Below, piece after piece: positions 9,651-20,427 of a DNA stretch of 36,348 nucleotides. The notes beneath the pieces were generated by a model, which worked only from the letters and a program-made list of their open reading frames with translations, had not been told where the DNA came from and ran no database searches. The stretch comes from Candidatus Binatia bacterium. Its GTDB lineage: Bacteria > Eisenbacteria > RBG-16-71-46 > SZUA-252. The stretch's first letter is position 1, and each line of letters begins with the position of its first letter. The stretch covers positions 1 through 36,348 of the forward strand of contig DASQJL010000047.1 in assembly GCA_035631035.1 (NCBI GenBank), given 5' to 3'. Position numbers and translations under genes: made by a program.

Positions 9651-9670
9651 TCCGGTCACGTCCGGTCACG
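9651..9670. repeat. tandem duplication of a 10-base unit
   Basis: TCCGGTCACG occurs twice head to tail (9651-9660, 9661-9670), and a related GTCACGTCC copy lies a little to the left. The second unit contains the tkt stop codon (9668-9666 on the minus strand). The duplication lengthens the tkt to membrane-protein spacer. Confidence 0.8.
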
Positions 9671-11699
9671 TCCGCTCGAGCCACCGCGCCACCCGCGCCG
9701 CCACCGCGTCGGGGGTGAATCCCAGCTCCTTCGCGATCACGTCGGCGGGCGCCGAGGCGCCGTAGCGCGAGAGGCCGATCCGGAGCGCGTCCTTCCCCAC
9801 GATCGCCGCCCATGGCTCGGTGCGCGCGGCCTCGATCACCACCGTCGGCACTCCGTCGGGAAGCACCGACCTGCGGTAGCTCTCCGGCTCGGCCTCGAAG
9901 CGCTCGACGCAGGGGATGGAGACGACGCGCGCGCGGATGCCGCGCGCCGAAAGGTCGCTACGCGCCCCCGCCGCCAGCGGGACCTCCGAGCCGGTCGCGA
10001 CCAGGACCACGTTCGGCTTCCCTCCCTCCGCTTCGGCCAGGATGTAGCCGCCGCGCGCGACCTGCCCGCGATCGAAGCCCGCGGGGCGCGCAAGAGGCGC
10101 CAGCTTCTGCCGCGTGAGCAGGAGCGCCGTCGGCCCGCCCTCGCGCGTGAGAGCGCCGGCCCACGCCATCGCCGTCTCCAGCCCGTCGGCGGGGCGCCAG
10201 ACGTGCAGGTTGGGCATCAGGCGGAGCGCCGGGGCCTGCTCGATCGGCTGATGGGTCGGGCCGTCCTCCCCCAGGAAGACGCTGTCGTGCGTGAAGAGGA
10301 AGATGGAACGAAGGCCGGTGAGCGCGGCGATCCGGATCGCCGGGCGCATGTAGTCGGAGAAGACCAGGAACGTCGCGCCGTAGGGGATGAACGCGCCGTA
10401 GTAGGCCAGGCCGTTCACGATCGTTCCCATCGCATGCTCGCGCACGCCGAAGTGGAGCGTGCGCCCGGCGAAGGAGACCGGCCGCGAGGGATCGAGGTTC
10501 TCGCGCTCGACCTGGGGCGCTCCCTGGATGTCGGTGTTGGTCGAGGGGCCGAGATCGGCGGACCCGCCCACCAGCGAGGGGATCGCCGCCGCGGCGGCCT
10601 GGATCACCTTGCCGGACCAGGCGCGCGTGGCGAGCGGCTCCGCGCCCGAAGCCGCGGCCGCGAGGCGATCCACGAGATCGGCCGGGAGCTCGCGGCTCCA
10701 GTAGCGATCCCACGTCGCGGCCTCGTCGGGGTGCTCCCGGCGCGCCGCGGCGAGACGAGCCTCCCAGGCGGCGCGCTCCTTCGTCTTCGCCGCGCCCTGC
10801 TCGGCGAAGGAGGCGCGCACCTCGTCGGGAACGTGGAACGGAGGCTGGGTCGGCCATCCGGCCGCCTCCTTCGCGCCGCGGAGCTCACCCTCGCCGAGCG
10901 GCTCGCCGTGCGCCTTCTCCGACCCTGCTTTCGTGGGCGCGCCCTTCGCGATGATGGTCCGCGCGAGGATCAGGGAGGGGCGCTCCGCCTGCGCGGTGGC
11001 ATCGGCCAGGGCCCGCTCCACCTCGCGCCGGTCGTTTCCGTCGATGCGGCGCGTCCACCAGCCGTAGGCGTCGAAGCGCTTCTGCACGTCCTCGGTGAAG
11101 GCGAGGCCGGTCGAGCCCTCGATCGAGATGTGATTGTCGTCGTAGAGATAGACCAGATTGCCCAGCCCCCAGTATCCCGCGAGGGATGCCGCCTCGCTGG
11201 CGACGCCCTCCATGAGGTCGCCGTCGCTCACGATGCCGAACACCCGGTGGTCGAGAAGCGCGCCCAGGTTCGGCAGACGCGCGCGAAGGAGCTTCTGCGC
11301 GAGCGCCATGCCGACGCCGTTGCCGAACCCCTGGCCCAGGGGGCCCGTCGTCGCCTCGACGCCCGGCGTGTGCCCCGCCTCGGGGTGCCCCGGGGTGCGC
11401 GACCCCCACTGCCGGAAGCGCTCGATCTCCTGCATCGGGAGGTCGAAGCCGTACAGGTGGAGCAGCGAATAGAGGAGCATCGAAGCGTGCCCCGCCGAGA
11501 GCACGAACCGGTCGCGATTCACCCAGTGGGGATCGGACGGATCGAAATGGAGGAAGCGCGACCAGAGGACGTAGGCCATGTCGGCCGCGCCCATCGGCGT
11601 GCCGGGATGGCCCGATTTCGCCTTCTCCACGGCGTCCGCGGAGAGGAACTTGATGGTGTTCACACACTGCTCTTCGAGATCTACCGTGATGGCCGGCAT
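9666..11699 (-). CDS. tkt: transketolase
   Basis: 677 residues, the standard length. It is thiamine-diphosphate dependent and transfers two-carbon ketol units between sugar phosphates in the pentose phosphate (or Calvin) pathway. Visible family features are 'KSGHPGTPMGAADMAYVLW' near the N-terminus, 'GPLGQGFGNGVGMALA' and the ThDP/metal motif 'SDGDLMEGVASEAAS' with its downstream 'YDDN'. In the pyrimidine domain are 'FGVREHAMG' (catalytic Glu) and 'THDSVFLGEDGPTHQPIEQ'. The ATG at 11699 has GAGGGAG just upstream. It is the first gene of the minus-strand run and is divergent from the M48 protease gene. Confidence 0.97.
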   Translation of the reverse strand: MPAITVDLEEQCVNTIKFLSADAVEKAKSGHPGTPMGAADMAYVLWSRFLHFDPSDPHWVNRDRFVLSAGHASMLLYSLLHLYGFDLPMQEIERFRQWGSRTPGHPEAGHTPGVEATTGPLGQGFGNGVGMALAQKLLRARLPNLGALLDHRVFGIVSDGDLMEGVASEAASLAGYWGLGNLVYLYDDNHISIEGSTGLAFTEDVQKRFDAYGWWTRRIDGNDRREVERALADATAQAERPSLILARTIIAKGAPTKAGSEKAHGEPLGEGELRGAKEAAGWPTQPPFHVPDEVRASFAEQGAAKTKERAAWEARLAAARREHPDEAATWDRYWSRELPADLVDRLAAAASGAEPLATRAWSGKVIQAAAAAIPSLVGGSADLGPSTNTDIQGAPQVERENLDPSRPVSFAGRTLHFGVREHAMGTIVNGLAYYGAFIPYGATFLVFSDYMRPAIRIAALTGLRSIFLFTHDSVFLGEDGPTHQPIEQAPALRLMPNLHVWRPADGLETAMAWAGALTREGGPTALLLTRQKLAPLARPAGFDRGQVARGGYILAEAEGGKPNVVLVATGSEVPLAAGARSDLSARGIRARVVSIPCVERFEAEPESYRRSVLPDGVPTVVIEAARTEPWAAIVGKDALRIGLSRYGASAPADVIAKELGFTPDAVAARVARWLERT

Positions 11700-11769
11700 G
11701 GCTCCCTCGTCGCGTTACGTTCCTGGGCGGGCCCGGCGATCCCGTCACGCCCCCGGCGCCGCCACGGTG

Positions 11770-11776
11770 TATCATA
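11770..11776. promoter_or_regulatory. two-way -10-like element in the tkt / M48 divergent region
   Basis: The 118 bases between the divergent starts (11700-11817) contain TATCATA, which reads as TATCAT on the plus strand and TATGAT on the minus strand. It could serve as a -10 box for the M48 gene, for tkt, or for both. No good -35 box was found at 16-18 bases on either side, so this is a weak assignment. Confidence 0.25.
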
Positions 11777-11817
11777 ACTCTCCATTCCGGTGTACCCCTC
11801 TAAGGATGGAGAACGAG

Positions 11818-13296
11818 ATGACCCCGAGCCGAACGAGACTGGTCCCGATCCGGATCCTTGCCGCCCTCCTCCTCGCCGTCCAGGCGATCGGCGGGTGCGC
11901 CACCAATCCCGTCACGGGAAGGAAGCAGATCTCGCTCGTCTCGGAAGGGAAAGAGCTGCAGATGGGCGCCGAGGCCGATCCTGCCGTGATCACCGAGTAC
12001 GGTCTCTACTCGGACCAGGAAGTGCAGCGCTACGTGGATGGCGTCGGCCAGAGGCTGGGCAAGGTCTCCCATCTGCCGGCGCTCGCCTGGCATTTCCGCG
12101 TCCTCGACTCACCGGTGGTGAACGCCTTCGCCATCCCGGGGGGCTACATCTACATCACCCGCGGCATCCTCGCCTACATGAACTCCGAGGCGCAGCTGGC
12201 GGGGGTGCTGGGCCACGAGATCGGGCACGTCACCGCCCGGCACAGCGCCCAGCAGATCACACGCCAGGAGATCGCGGGAATCGGCGTGCTCGCGGGCGCG
12301 GTCTTCGTCTCGGCCTTCCGTCCCTACAGCGGCGTCGCCCAGCAGGGGCTCGGACTCCTGTTCCTCAAGTACAGCCGCGACAACGAGACCCAGGCGGACG
12401 AGCTGGGCGTGGGCTACGCGGCCAAGGCGGGCTACGACCCGCGCGAGATCCCGAGCACGTACGCCACGCTGAAACGGATCGGCGAGCGGGCCGGCTCTTC
12501 CCTGCCGAACTTCCTCTCCACGCACCCCGACCCGGGCGACCGCGAGATCCGCACGACGCAGCTCGCGAGCGCAGCCGCCGCCAGCGCGCATCGCGATCTT
12601 CGGATCGACGCGCCCGCGTACCGCGGCCACATCGACGGCATCGTCTTCGGCGACGACCCGAGGTCCGGATATTTCGTGGCGAACAGGTTTTACCACCCGG
12701 ACCTCAAGTTCCAGCTGATCTTCCCGCAGGGATGGCAAACGGCGAACCAGCCGTCGCAGGTGGTGGCCGCGAACCAGTCGGCCGGAGCCGCGATGCAGCT
12801 CACGCTGGTGAAGACGGAGGACACGTCCCTCTCCCCTGCCGACTACGTCGCGTCGCTCCAGAAAAAGGGGGAGATCACGCAGGCCAGCGGACGGAGCGAG
12901 AACTTCCGGGACTTCCCCGCGTGGCTCGGGACCGTGACCGCGCAGGGCGATGGAGGCTCCCAGGAGTTCATCGCCTGCTGGGCGCGGACCAAGCCGGGCG
13001 AATTTCTCCAGGTCCTGGGACAGGCCAAATCGCAGTCGGCGGCCGACCAGATCTTCGCTTCGGCGCGGAGCATCGCCGCGCTCACCGACCCGGCCCGGAT
13101 CAACGTGACGCCCGACGTGGTCGTGATCAAGCCCGCGCCCCGAAGCGCGGCCTTCTCCGATCTCTGGGCGAGCATGGGAGGCGGCGTGCTGAGCCTGGAG
13201 GACGGCGCCATCCTGAACAGCACGCGTCCGGCCACCGTGATCCCGGCGGGCGCTCCGGTGAAGACGGTGAAGAAGGGGACCAAGCCGACATCGTAG
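11818..13296 (+). CDS. M48-family zinc metalloprotease, lipoprotein (BepA/YfgC-like)
   Basis: 492 residues. A lipoprotein signal ends at 'AIGGC' (Cys27), followed by 'ATNPVTGRKQISLVSEGKELQMG', typical of periplasmic M48 proteases. The zinc site is HEIGH (residues 133-137), with the third ligand probably Glu190 in 'NETQADELG'. After about residue 265 comes a C-terminal domain of roughly 225 residues, common in this group but of unclear role. Family members degrade misfolded outer-membrane proteins or help envelope assembly. The ATG at 11818 has GGAG about six bases upstream. Another in-frame ATG at 11806 lacks a properly spaced ribosome binding site. It is transcribed away from tkt. Confidence 0.93.
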   Translation: MTPSRTRLVPIRILAALLLAVQAIGGCATNPVTGRKQISLVSEGKELQMGAEADPAVITEYGLYSDQEVQRYVDGVGQRLGKVSHLPALAWHFRVLDSPVVNAFAIPGGYIYITRGILAYMNSEAQLAGVLGHEIGHVTARHSAQQITRQEIAGIGVLAGAVFVSAFRPYSGVAQQGLGLLFLKYSRDNETQADELGVGYAAKAGYDPREIPSTYATLKRIGERAGSSLPNFLSTHPDPGDREIRTTQLASAAAASAHRDLRIDAPAYRGHIDGIVFGDDPRSGYFVANRFYHPDLKFQLIFPQGWQTANQPSQVVAANQSAGAAMQLTLVKTEDTSLSPADYVASLQKKGEITQASGRSENFRDFPAWLGTVTAQGDGGSQEFIACWARTKPGEFLQVLGQAKSQSAADQIFASARSIAALTDPARINVTPDVVVIKPAPRSAAFSDLWASMGGGVLSLEDGAILNSTRPATVIPAGAPVKTVKKGTKPTS

Positions 13297-13379
13297 GTTT
13301 TTTCGAGCGGGGTCGGCCCGGGGAGGGCAGCCATGCTCCAGCCCAGCATGAGCACGAACTCTGCATGGGCACGCAGCCC

Positions 13380-13407
13380 GAATCACGTTCCCCGGGGAAC
13401 GTAATTC
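13380..13407. repeat. 28-base near-perfect palindrome
   Basis: The perfect 18-base core ACGTTCCCC/GGGGAACGT (13385-13402) is extended by GAAT and ATTC arms with one mismatched pair (13384/13403). A further GGCAC and GTGCC pair lies outside. It could be an operator or a cruciform/stem-loop downstream of the protease gene. No T-tract follows it. Confidence 0.6.
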
Positions 13408-13583
13408 GTGCCGTCGTGACACGCTACCCGAGGCAATCCGTCAACATTAATGGACGGCGCGCCTCAGATTCCCCAACGTACTCGATACGTCATCCTGATT
13501 CCGCTTCAGGAAGACCGCGTTCCCTCACGTCGCAGCACCGCAGCGAATCCGCGAACAAGCCTGTTCTGGGGTTGAGGACGAGT

Positions 13584-13613
13584 CGGCCCTGTGTCGTGCA
13601 GTGCACGGGGCCG
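13584..13613 (-). terminator. two-part stem-loop just past the DedA gene
   Basis: CGGCCC (13584-13589) pairs with GGGCCG (13608-13613), enclosing CGTGCA (13595-13600) and TGCACG (13602-13607). It lies 12 bases past the dedA-like stop codon between convergent genes, where a terminator is expected. There is no U-tract, which is not unusual in such GC-rich DNA. Confidence 0.4.
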
Positions 13614-13624
13614 CACGAAGTTCT

Positions 13625-14215
13625 TCAGTGATGGGTGCCGAGAAAGCTCCATCCCATCGCGGCGCCGATCGCAATCACGACGTCCTTGGGAATCCGGCCG
13701 AAGAGAACCACGATCAGAAACTGCGGCCACGCGATGCCCGCGATGCCCGCCATGAAGCAAAGCGCGTCGGCGGGGGAAAACGGAAAGAGAAAGATCGGGA
13801 TCAGGGCCAGCCATCGCTTGCCCCGGATCGCGTGCTGCGCCTGATCGAGCGCCTCCTTGCCGATCCAGCGCTCGGCGATCTTGCGCCCCGCGCCCCGCCC
13901 GATGGCGAACGCGGCGGTCGAGCCGATCGCGGTTCCGATCGCGGTCAGCACCGATCCCCAGAGAGGCCCGTACAGCACGCCTGCGATCAGCGGCACGAAG
14001 ACACCCGGGATGGGCGCCGCCAGGATCTGCCCTGCTTGGACCCCCATCAGGGCGACCGGGCCCCAGGCGCCCGCGTCCTTCACCCACATCCTGAGCGCCT
14101 CGTGCGAGATGTGCGGCCGCAGCACCCAGCCCAGCGCGCCGATCACCGCGCCGATCGCCACGAAGAGGATCGTGGCGCGCAGCAGCGGATGCTTGGGGTG
14201 TGCGCGCTTGGCCAT
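13625..14215 (-). CDS. DedA/TVP38-family (SNARE-associated) membrane protein
   Basis: 196 residues with about five hydrophobic segments. The VTT/DedA signature is seen as 'GQILAAPIPGVFVPLIAGVLYGPLWGSVLTAIGTAIGSTAAFAIGRGAGR' and later 'LIPIFLFPFSPADALCFMAGIAGI'. Family members sit in the inner membrane and are implicated in lipid scrambling and envelope homeostasis. The ATG at 14215 is the only good start codon near the beginning of the conserved region; no clear Shine-Dalgarno precedes it. It is divergent from acnA and convergent with the M48 gene. Confidence 0.88.
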   Translation of the reverse strand: MAKRAHPKHPLLRATILFVAIGAVIGALGWVLRPHISHEALRMWVKDAGAWGPVALMGVQAGQILAAPIPGVFVPLIAGVLYGPLWGSVLTAIGTAIGSTAAFAIGRGAGRKIAERWIGKEALDQAQHAIRGKRWLALIPIFLFPFSPADALCFMAGIAGIAWPQFLIVVLFGRIPKDVVIAIGAAMGWSFLGTHH

Positions 14216-14310
14216 GGCCGGCGACTCTACGGGAGCGCTCCGTTCCCGGACACCAAAAACGGCCGCCTCCGGTACCCAAAAGGCGACCCGATTTCCGGGG
14301 CGGCATCCGA

Positions 14311-14316
14311 TATGAT
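14311..14316 (+). promoter_or_regulatory. possible -10 box for acnA
   Basis: TATGAT lies 66 bases upstream of the acnA ATG in the acnA / DedA divergent region. No convincing -35 box is found at the usual distance, so this is tentative. Confidence 0.3.
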
Positions 14317-14381
14317 GTAAGGAAGTTTCGCACACCGATCGTCTTCGTGGCGCACGCGCGCGACAACTCCGGAGGAAACGG

Positions 14382-17138
<2,757 letters not shown>

Positions 17139-17151
17139 GGCGGCCGATCGC

Positions 17152-19104
17152 TTGAGCCGCGGCCTTCCCTCGTTCCTCCGATCCGGCGGCCTCCAGCTGG
17201 GTCTCACCGCGCTCTGCGCCGCCGCGGGGATCGCGGGCGCCCTCGTGGGTCGCGCCCACCCGCACTCCACGCTTCATTACGTTCTGTACGGCCTGGCCTA
17301 TCTCTCGGGAGGCTTCGGGCCGGGACGCGAGCTGATCGCGAACCTCCTCGCGCGCCAGCTCGACATCAACCTCCTCATGGTCGCCGCCGCGGCGGGCTCC
17401 GCCGCGCTCGGGCACTGGGGCGAGGGAGCGGTGCTCCTCTTCCTCTTCTCGCTGAGCGGCGCGCTCGAGCGGATCACCATGGAGCGGACCGCGCGCTCGA
17501 TCGAGTCGCTGGTCCAGCTCCGGCCCGACACCGCCCTGGTGCTTCGGGACGGCGCCGAGACGCGCGTCCCCGTCGAGGCGATCGAAGTCGGCGAGACCGT
17601 GCGCACCCTTCCCGGCGAGCGGTTCGCCGTGGACGGCGTCGTCCTCGAGGGCTCCTCGTCGGCGGACGAATCGACCCTGACCGGCGAAGCGGAGCCGGTC
17701 GAGAAGGAGCCCGGCGGCTACGTCTACGCGGGGACGGTGAACCTGCGCGGGGCGCCGCTCGTCCGCGTCGAGAAGCGTCCCGAGGAGACGACCCTCTCGC
17801 GCATCGTCCGCGCGGTGCAGGAGGCGGGAAAGGCCAAGTCCACCGCCGAGCGCATCGTGGACCGCTGGCAGCGCCCCTACGTGATCGGCGTCTTCTCGGC
17901 GGCCGCGCTCGCCGGCTTCGTTCCCTGGCTCCTCGGGGCCTCCAGCGTGGAGGCCGTCTACCGCGGGCTGGTCCTCCTCGTCGCGGCCTCCCCCTGCGCC
18001 GTCGTCATCGCCACGCCGGCGGCCATGCTCTCGGCGATCACCCACGCGGCCCATCACGGCGTCCTCTTCAAAGGAAGCGTCCACCTCGAACGCCTCGCGG
18101 GCGTCACGGCGATCGCGGTGGACAAGACCGGCACCGTGACGCACGGCCGTCCGCGCGTCGTGGCGGTCTCGGACGCGGCGGAAGCCGGAGGCGGCGAGGA
18201 CCTGCTCCGGCTGGCCGCCTCGGTCGAGGCCCGGAGCGAGCACCACCATGGCCGCGCGGTGGTGGCCGAGGCCGAGCGACGGGGCCTGGCGCTGGCGCCC
18301 GTCACCGAATTCGAGAGCCACGCCGGGCAGGGAGTGCACGGCCACGTCGAAGGGCTCTGGGTCGGCGTCGGACGCGAAGCGCTCTTCCAGCAGCACGAGG
18401 CGCCGCTCCCGCGCGAGGCCGCGACGCTCCTCGCGGGATGGCGCGACGAAGGGCGCACCGCGCTCCTGGTGCTGGCATGCGCCCATCCGGGAGGAGCGCG
18501 CCCGGGGAACGGTCACGATCCGCGCTGGGGCGCCATCGCGGTCGCCGATACGATCCGGCCGAACGCGCGGGCGGCGATGGCCGCCTGCCGGCGGCTCGGC
18601 ATCCGCCACATCGCCCTCCTGACCGGCGACCACGAGGGCGTCGCGCGCGCGATCGGCAAGGAGATCGGAGCCGACGAGGTGCGCGCCGGCCTTCATCCCG
18701 AGCAGAAGGTGAGCGCGGTGCACCAGCTCTCGCGACGCTGGGGCGGGCTCGCCATGGTCGGCGACGGCGTGAACGACGCGCCGGCGCTCGCCACCGCGAC
18801 CGTGGGCGTCGCGATGGGCGGCGCAGGCACTGACGTGGCGCTGGACACGGCGGACGTGGTGCTGATGCGTGACGACCTGGAAGGGATCCCCTTCGCGATC
18901 TGGCTCGCGCGCAAGGCCCGCCGCGTGACGGCGCAGAGCCTCTCACTGGCCTTCGGCGTCATCGGGATCCTGGTCGCGAGCACGCTGGCCGGATTCCTTC
19001 CCCTGTGGCTCGCGGTCGTCTGCCACGAAGGAAGCACGCTGCTCGTGATCGCAAACGGCGTGCGGCTCCTCGGCATCCGGCACCCGGAGTTCGACCTGGC
19101 ATGA
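17152..19104 (+). CDS. P1B-4-type heavy-metal-transporting ATPase
   Basis: 650 residues. P-type hallmarks are the actuator TGE (residues 177-179), phosphorylated Asp324 in DKTGT, and 'MVGDGVNDAPAL'. The transmembrane metal motif is SPC (280-282), not CPC, and the last helix has HEGST (625-629). This pair is diagnostic of the P1B-4 subgroup, which exports Co, Zn, Fe or related divalent ions, rather than of Cu+ pumps. There is no N-terminal HMA domain, which also fits P1B-4. The usual SEHP of the nucleotide domain reads SEHH. The start is probably TTG at 17152; no ATG or GTG suits better. The stop overlaps the cytochrome start as ATGA, suggesting coupling. The metal identity is an inference. 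Confidence 0.93.
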   Translation: MSRGLPSFLRSGGLQLGLTALCAAAGIAGALVGRAHPHSTLHYVLYGLAYLSGGFGPGRELIANLLARQLDINLLMVAAAAGSAALGHWGEGAVLLFLFSLSGALERITMERTARSIESLVQLRPDTALVLRDGAETRVPVEAIEVGETVRTLPGERFAVDGVVLEGSSSADESTLTGEAEPVEKEPGGYVYAGTVNLRGAPLVRVEKRPEETTLSRIVRAVQEAGKAKSTAERIVDRWQRPYVIGVFSAAALAGFVPWLLGASSVEAVYRGLVLLVAASPCAVVIATPAAMLSAITHAAHHGVLFKGSVHLERLAGVTAIAVDKTGTVTHGRPRVVAVSDAAEAGGGEDLLRLAASVEARSEHHHGRAVVAEAERRGLALAPVTEFESHAGQGVHGHVEGLWVGVGREALFQQHEAPLPREAATLLAGWRDEGRTALLVLACAHPGGARPGNGHDPRWGAIAVADTIRPNARAAMAACRRLGIRHIALLTGDHEGVARAIGKEIGADEVRAGLHPEQKVSAVHQLSRRWGGLAMVGDGVNDAPALATATVGVAMGGAGTDVALDTADVVLMRDDLEGIPFAIWLARKARRVTAQSLSLAFGVIGILVASTLAGFLPLWLAVVCHEGSTLLVIANGVRLLGIRHPEFDLA

Positions 19105-19616
19105 CGCCGGTCCCCCACGGGCTCCTGTCCCTCGCGATCCCGGCCTTTCTCGCCATGGTCGCCCTGTCCGCGCCCGGATGCGGCCGCAAGGCGCCCGAGA
19201 CGCCGGCGGCATCCGCTCCCGTCTCTCCCTACGACACCGGCCCGCGCGCCGGGGAGTTCCCCGTCGCGGAGCGCCTGGCGGAAAAGGGGCGGGACCTTTT
19301 CAAGCAGAAGGGGTGCACCGCCTGCCACGCGTTCGGGCGGCTCCTCACGGGGCCGGACCTCCGGGGCGTGTCGATGCGGCGGAGCGCGCGATGGATGGAG
19401 ATGCAGATCCTCCATCCCGACGTGATGGTGACGGAGGACCCGATCACCATCGACCTCTACAACACCTACCTCGTGCGCATGGCGAACCAGGGGCTCACGC
19501 CGGACGAGGCCAGGTGCGTGATCGAATATCTCAAGTGGGTGGACGAGGATTCGACGAAGGCCCCCGTCATCCCACCCTCGACCAATCCACCCACGCCGCC
19601 GCCCCCGAGCAGCTAG
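19101..19616 (+). CDS. lipoprotein-like monohaem cytochrome c (copy 1)
   Basis: 171 residues. A hydrophobic leader ends at 'SAPGC' (Cys27), a non-ideal lipobox. One haem site, CTACH (72-76), is present, with Met127 in 'MANQGLTPDE' a likely axial ligand. A proline-rich tail closes the protein. It matches the cytochrome at 21052 in about 70 of 109 aligned positions counted by eye, including an unusual shared linker 'VSPYD(T/S)GPRAGE'. It should carry electrons in the periplasm, possibly to NosZ. It overlaps the ATPase gene by ATGA. Its stop shares the palindrome CTAG with the stop of the convergent regulator gene. Confidence 0.9.
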   Translation: MTPVPHGLLSLAIPAFLAMVALSAPGCGRKAPETPAASAPVSPYDTGPRAGEFPVAERLAEKGRDLFKQKGCTACHAFGRLLTGPDLRGVSMRRSARWMEMQILHPDVMVTEDPITIDLYNTYLVRMANQGLTPDEARCVIEYLKWVDEDSTKAPVIPPSTNPPTPPPPSS

Positions 19617-20317
19617 CTTCCCTCCGCGATCTCCCGCAGCTTCTCGCGCGAAGGGATCAGGAAGCGGTTCTCTCCCGAGATCACGATCCGCTCGCGCCCC
19701 CAGCGCGACAGCACCCGGATCGCGGATTCCACGGTGGTCCCCACGAGGTCCGCGATCTCCTGCCGCGTGAGCTGGATCGGGATCTCGATCCCGCCCTTCG
19801 CCTCCTTCCCGAGCCGCTCGGCCAGGGTCAGGAAGAGTTGCGCGATCCGCGCGTCCACTTTCTGGCCGCGCATCTCCTGGAGCTTCCGCGCCATGGCGAC
19901 GACCAGCTTCGTCAGCTCGCGGATGATCGCGCGCGCGAAATCGGGGTTGCGGTCCAGCAGCTCGAAGTAGTCGCGCCGCGGCAGCGTCAGCAGCACCAAC
20001 GGCTCCATGCAGACCGCGCTGGCGGGATAGGGCATGTAGTTGTAGACCGCGATGGCGCCGACCGGCTCACCCTCCTCGAACAGCTCGAGGATCGTGTCCC
20101 CCGTATCGCCATGGGTCACGATCTTCACGCGCCCCTTCACGATGATCGTGAGGTGCTCCGCCGGATCTCCCGTGCGCCAGAGGAAGTCCCCGCGGTCGTA
20201 GTTCTTGAGCGTGGCGAGCGCCGCGAGCCGCTTCTGATCCTCGGAGGAGAGCCCCCGGAAGAGCGGGGTCGCCCGGACCGCCTGGTAGACCCGTTCGGAC
20301 TCCGAGATCAGCGCCAC
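19613..20317 (-). CDS. Crp/Fnr-family transcription regulator
   Basis: 234 residues. An N-terminal cyclic-nucleotide-binding-type beta barrel (about 15-125) leads to a dimerisation helix (about 126-150) and a winged helix-turn-helix, 'LTRQEIADLVGTTVESAIRVLSRW' (183-206). In the recognition helix Glu197 and Arg201 align with the Glu and Arg that read the TGA half-site in CRP and FNR. Only one cysteine (Cys103) is present, so there is no FNR-type iron-sulfur cluster. A haem or NO sensor of the DNR/NnrR kind is possible but unproven. GTG at 20317 is chosen because a strong GGGGAGGGG stands five bases ahead. It is divergent from the nos operon, and a matching palindrome lies between its -10-like box and its start, suggesting negative autoregulation. 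Confidence 0.92.
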   Translation of the reverse strand: MALISESERVYQAVRATPLFRGLSSEDQKRLAALATLKNYDRGDFLWRTGDPAEHLTIIVKGRVKIVTHGDTGDTILELFEEGEPVGAIAVYNYMPYPASAVCMEPLVLLTLPRRDYFELLDRNPDFARAIIRELTKLVVAMARKLQEMRGQKVDARIAQLFLTLAERLGKEAKGGIEIPIQLTRQEIADLVGTTVESAIRVLSRWGRERIVISGENRFLIPSREKLREIAEGS

Positions 20318-20331
20318 ATCCCCTCCCCTCG

Positions 20332-20347
20332 TATGACGGGCGTCATA
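20332..20347. promoter_or_regulatory. Crp/Fnr-type operator, site 1
   Basis: The perfect palindrome TATGAC-GGGC-GTCATA has the TGA-N-TCA geometry of Crp/Fnr-family sites. It lies between a -10-like TATAAG and the GTG start of the regulator gene, where a bound protein would block transcription. Confidence 0.6.
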
Positions 20348-20354
20348 CCCCGAG

Positions 20355-20360
20355 CTTATA
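20355..20360 (-). promoter_or_regulatory. possible -10 box of the Crp/Fnr-type gene
   Basis: TATAAG on the minus strand places a start near 20349, directly at operator site 1. The -35 position (GCTGCC) is poor. Confidence 0.35.
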
Positions 20361-20427
20361 CCATGCCGCAAGCCCATGGCAGCAGAGGCGTTTCACCGAC
20401 CGCCCGCGCCGGACATTCTTCGACCTG

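Larger units (their letters stand above)
13297..13624. other. 328-base intergenic gap between convergent M48 and DedA genes
   Basis: No credible gene was found. The stretch is less GC-rich than its surroundings in the middle. It holds two palindromes, listed separately. A run of six T (13298-13303) directly after the protease stop has no hairpin before it. Confidence 0.6.

Noticed and set aside
3524-9718. Very long plus-strand open frames (860 and 1191 codons) opposite the minus-strand genes
   Set aside because: They are arginine/glycine/proline-rich with no recognisable domain and lie antisense to clear genes (C25 protein, GT-C-like protein). High GC suppresses stop codons and creates such frames.
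13298-13303. Rho-independent terminator at the T-run after the M48 protease gene
   Set aside because: No stem-loop directly precedes the six T bases.
13332-13403. A 23-codon open frame in the M48 / DedA gap
   Set aside because: No ribosome binding site, no recognisable sequence, and it ends inside the palindrome. It is likely chance.
17152-19104. Calling the P-type ATPase a copper pump because it is near nosZ
   Set aside because: The membrane motif is SPC rather than CPC, with HEGST in the last helix and no HMA domain, all pointing to the P1B-4 group.
19101-19115. A third Crp/Fnr-like site at the start of the first cytochrome gene (ATGAC-N4-GTC)
   Set aside because: Only part of the second half-site matches and it lies in coding sequence over the start codon. 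Probably coincidence.
19613-20317. Calling the regulator FNR
   Set aside because: It has a single cysteine and cannot build the N-terminal [4Fe-4S] cluster of FNR.
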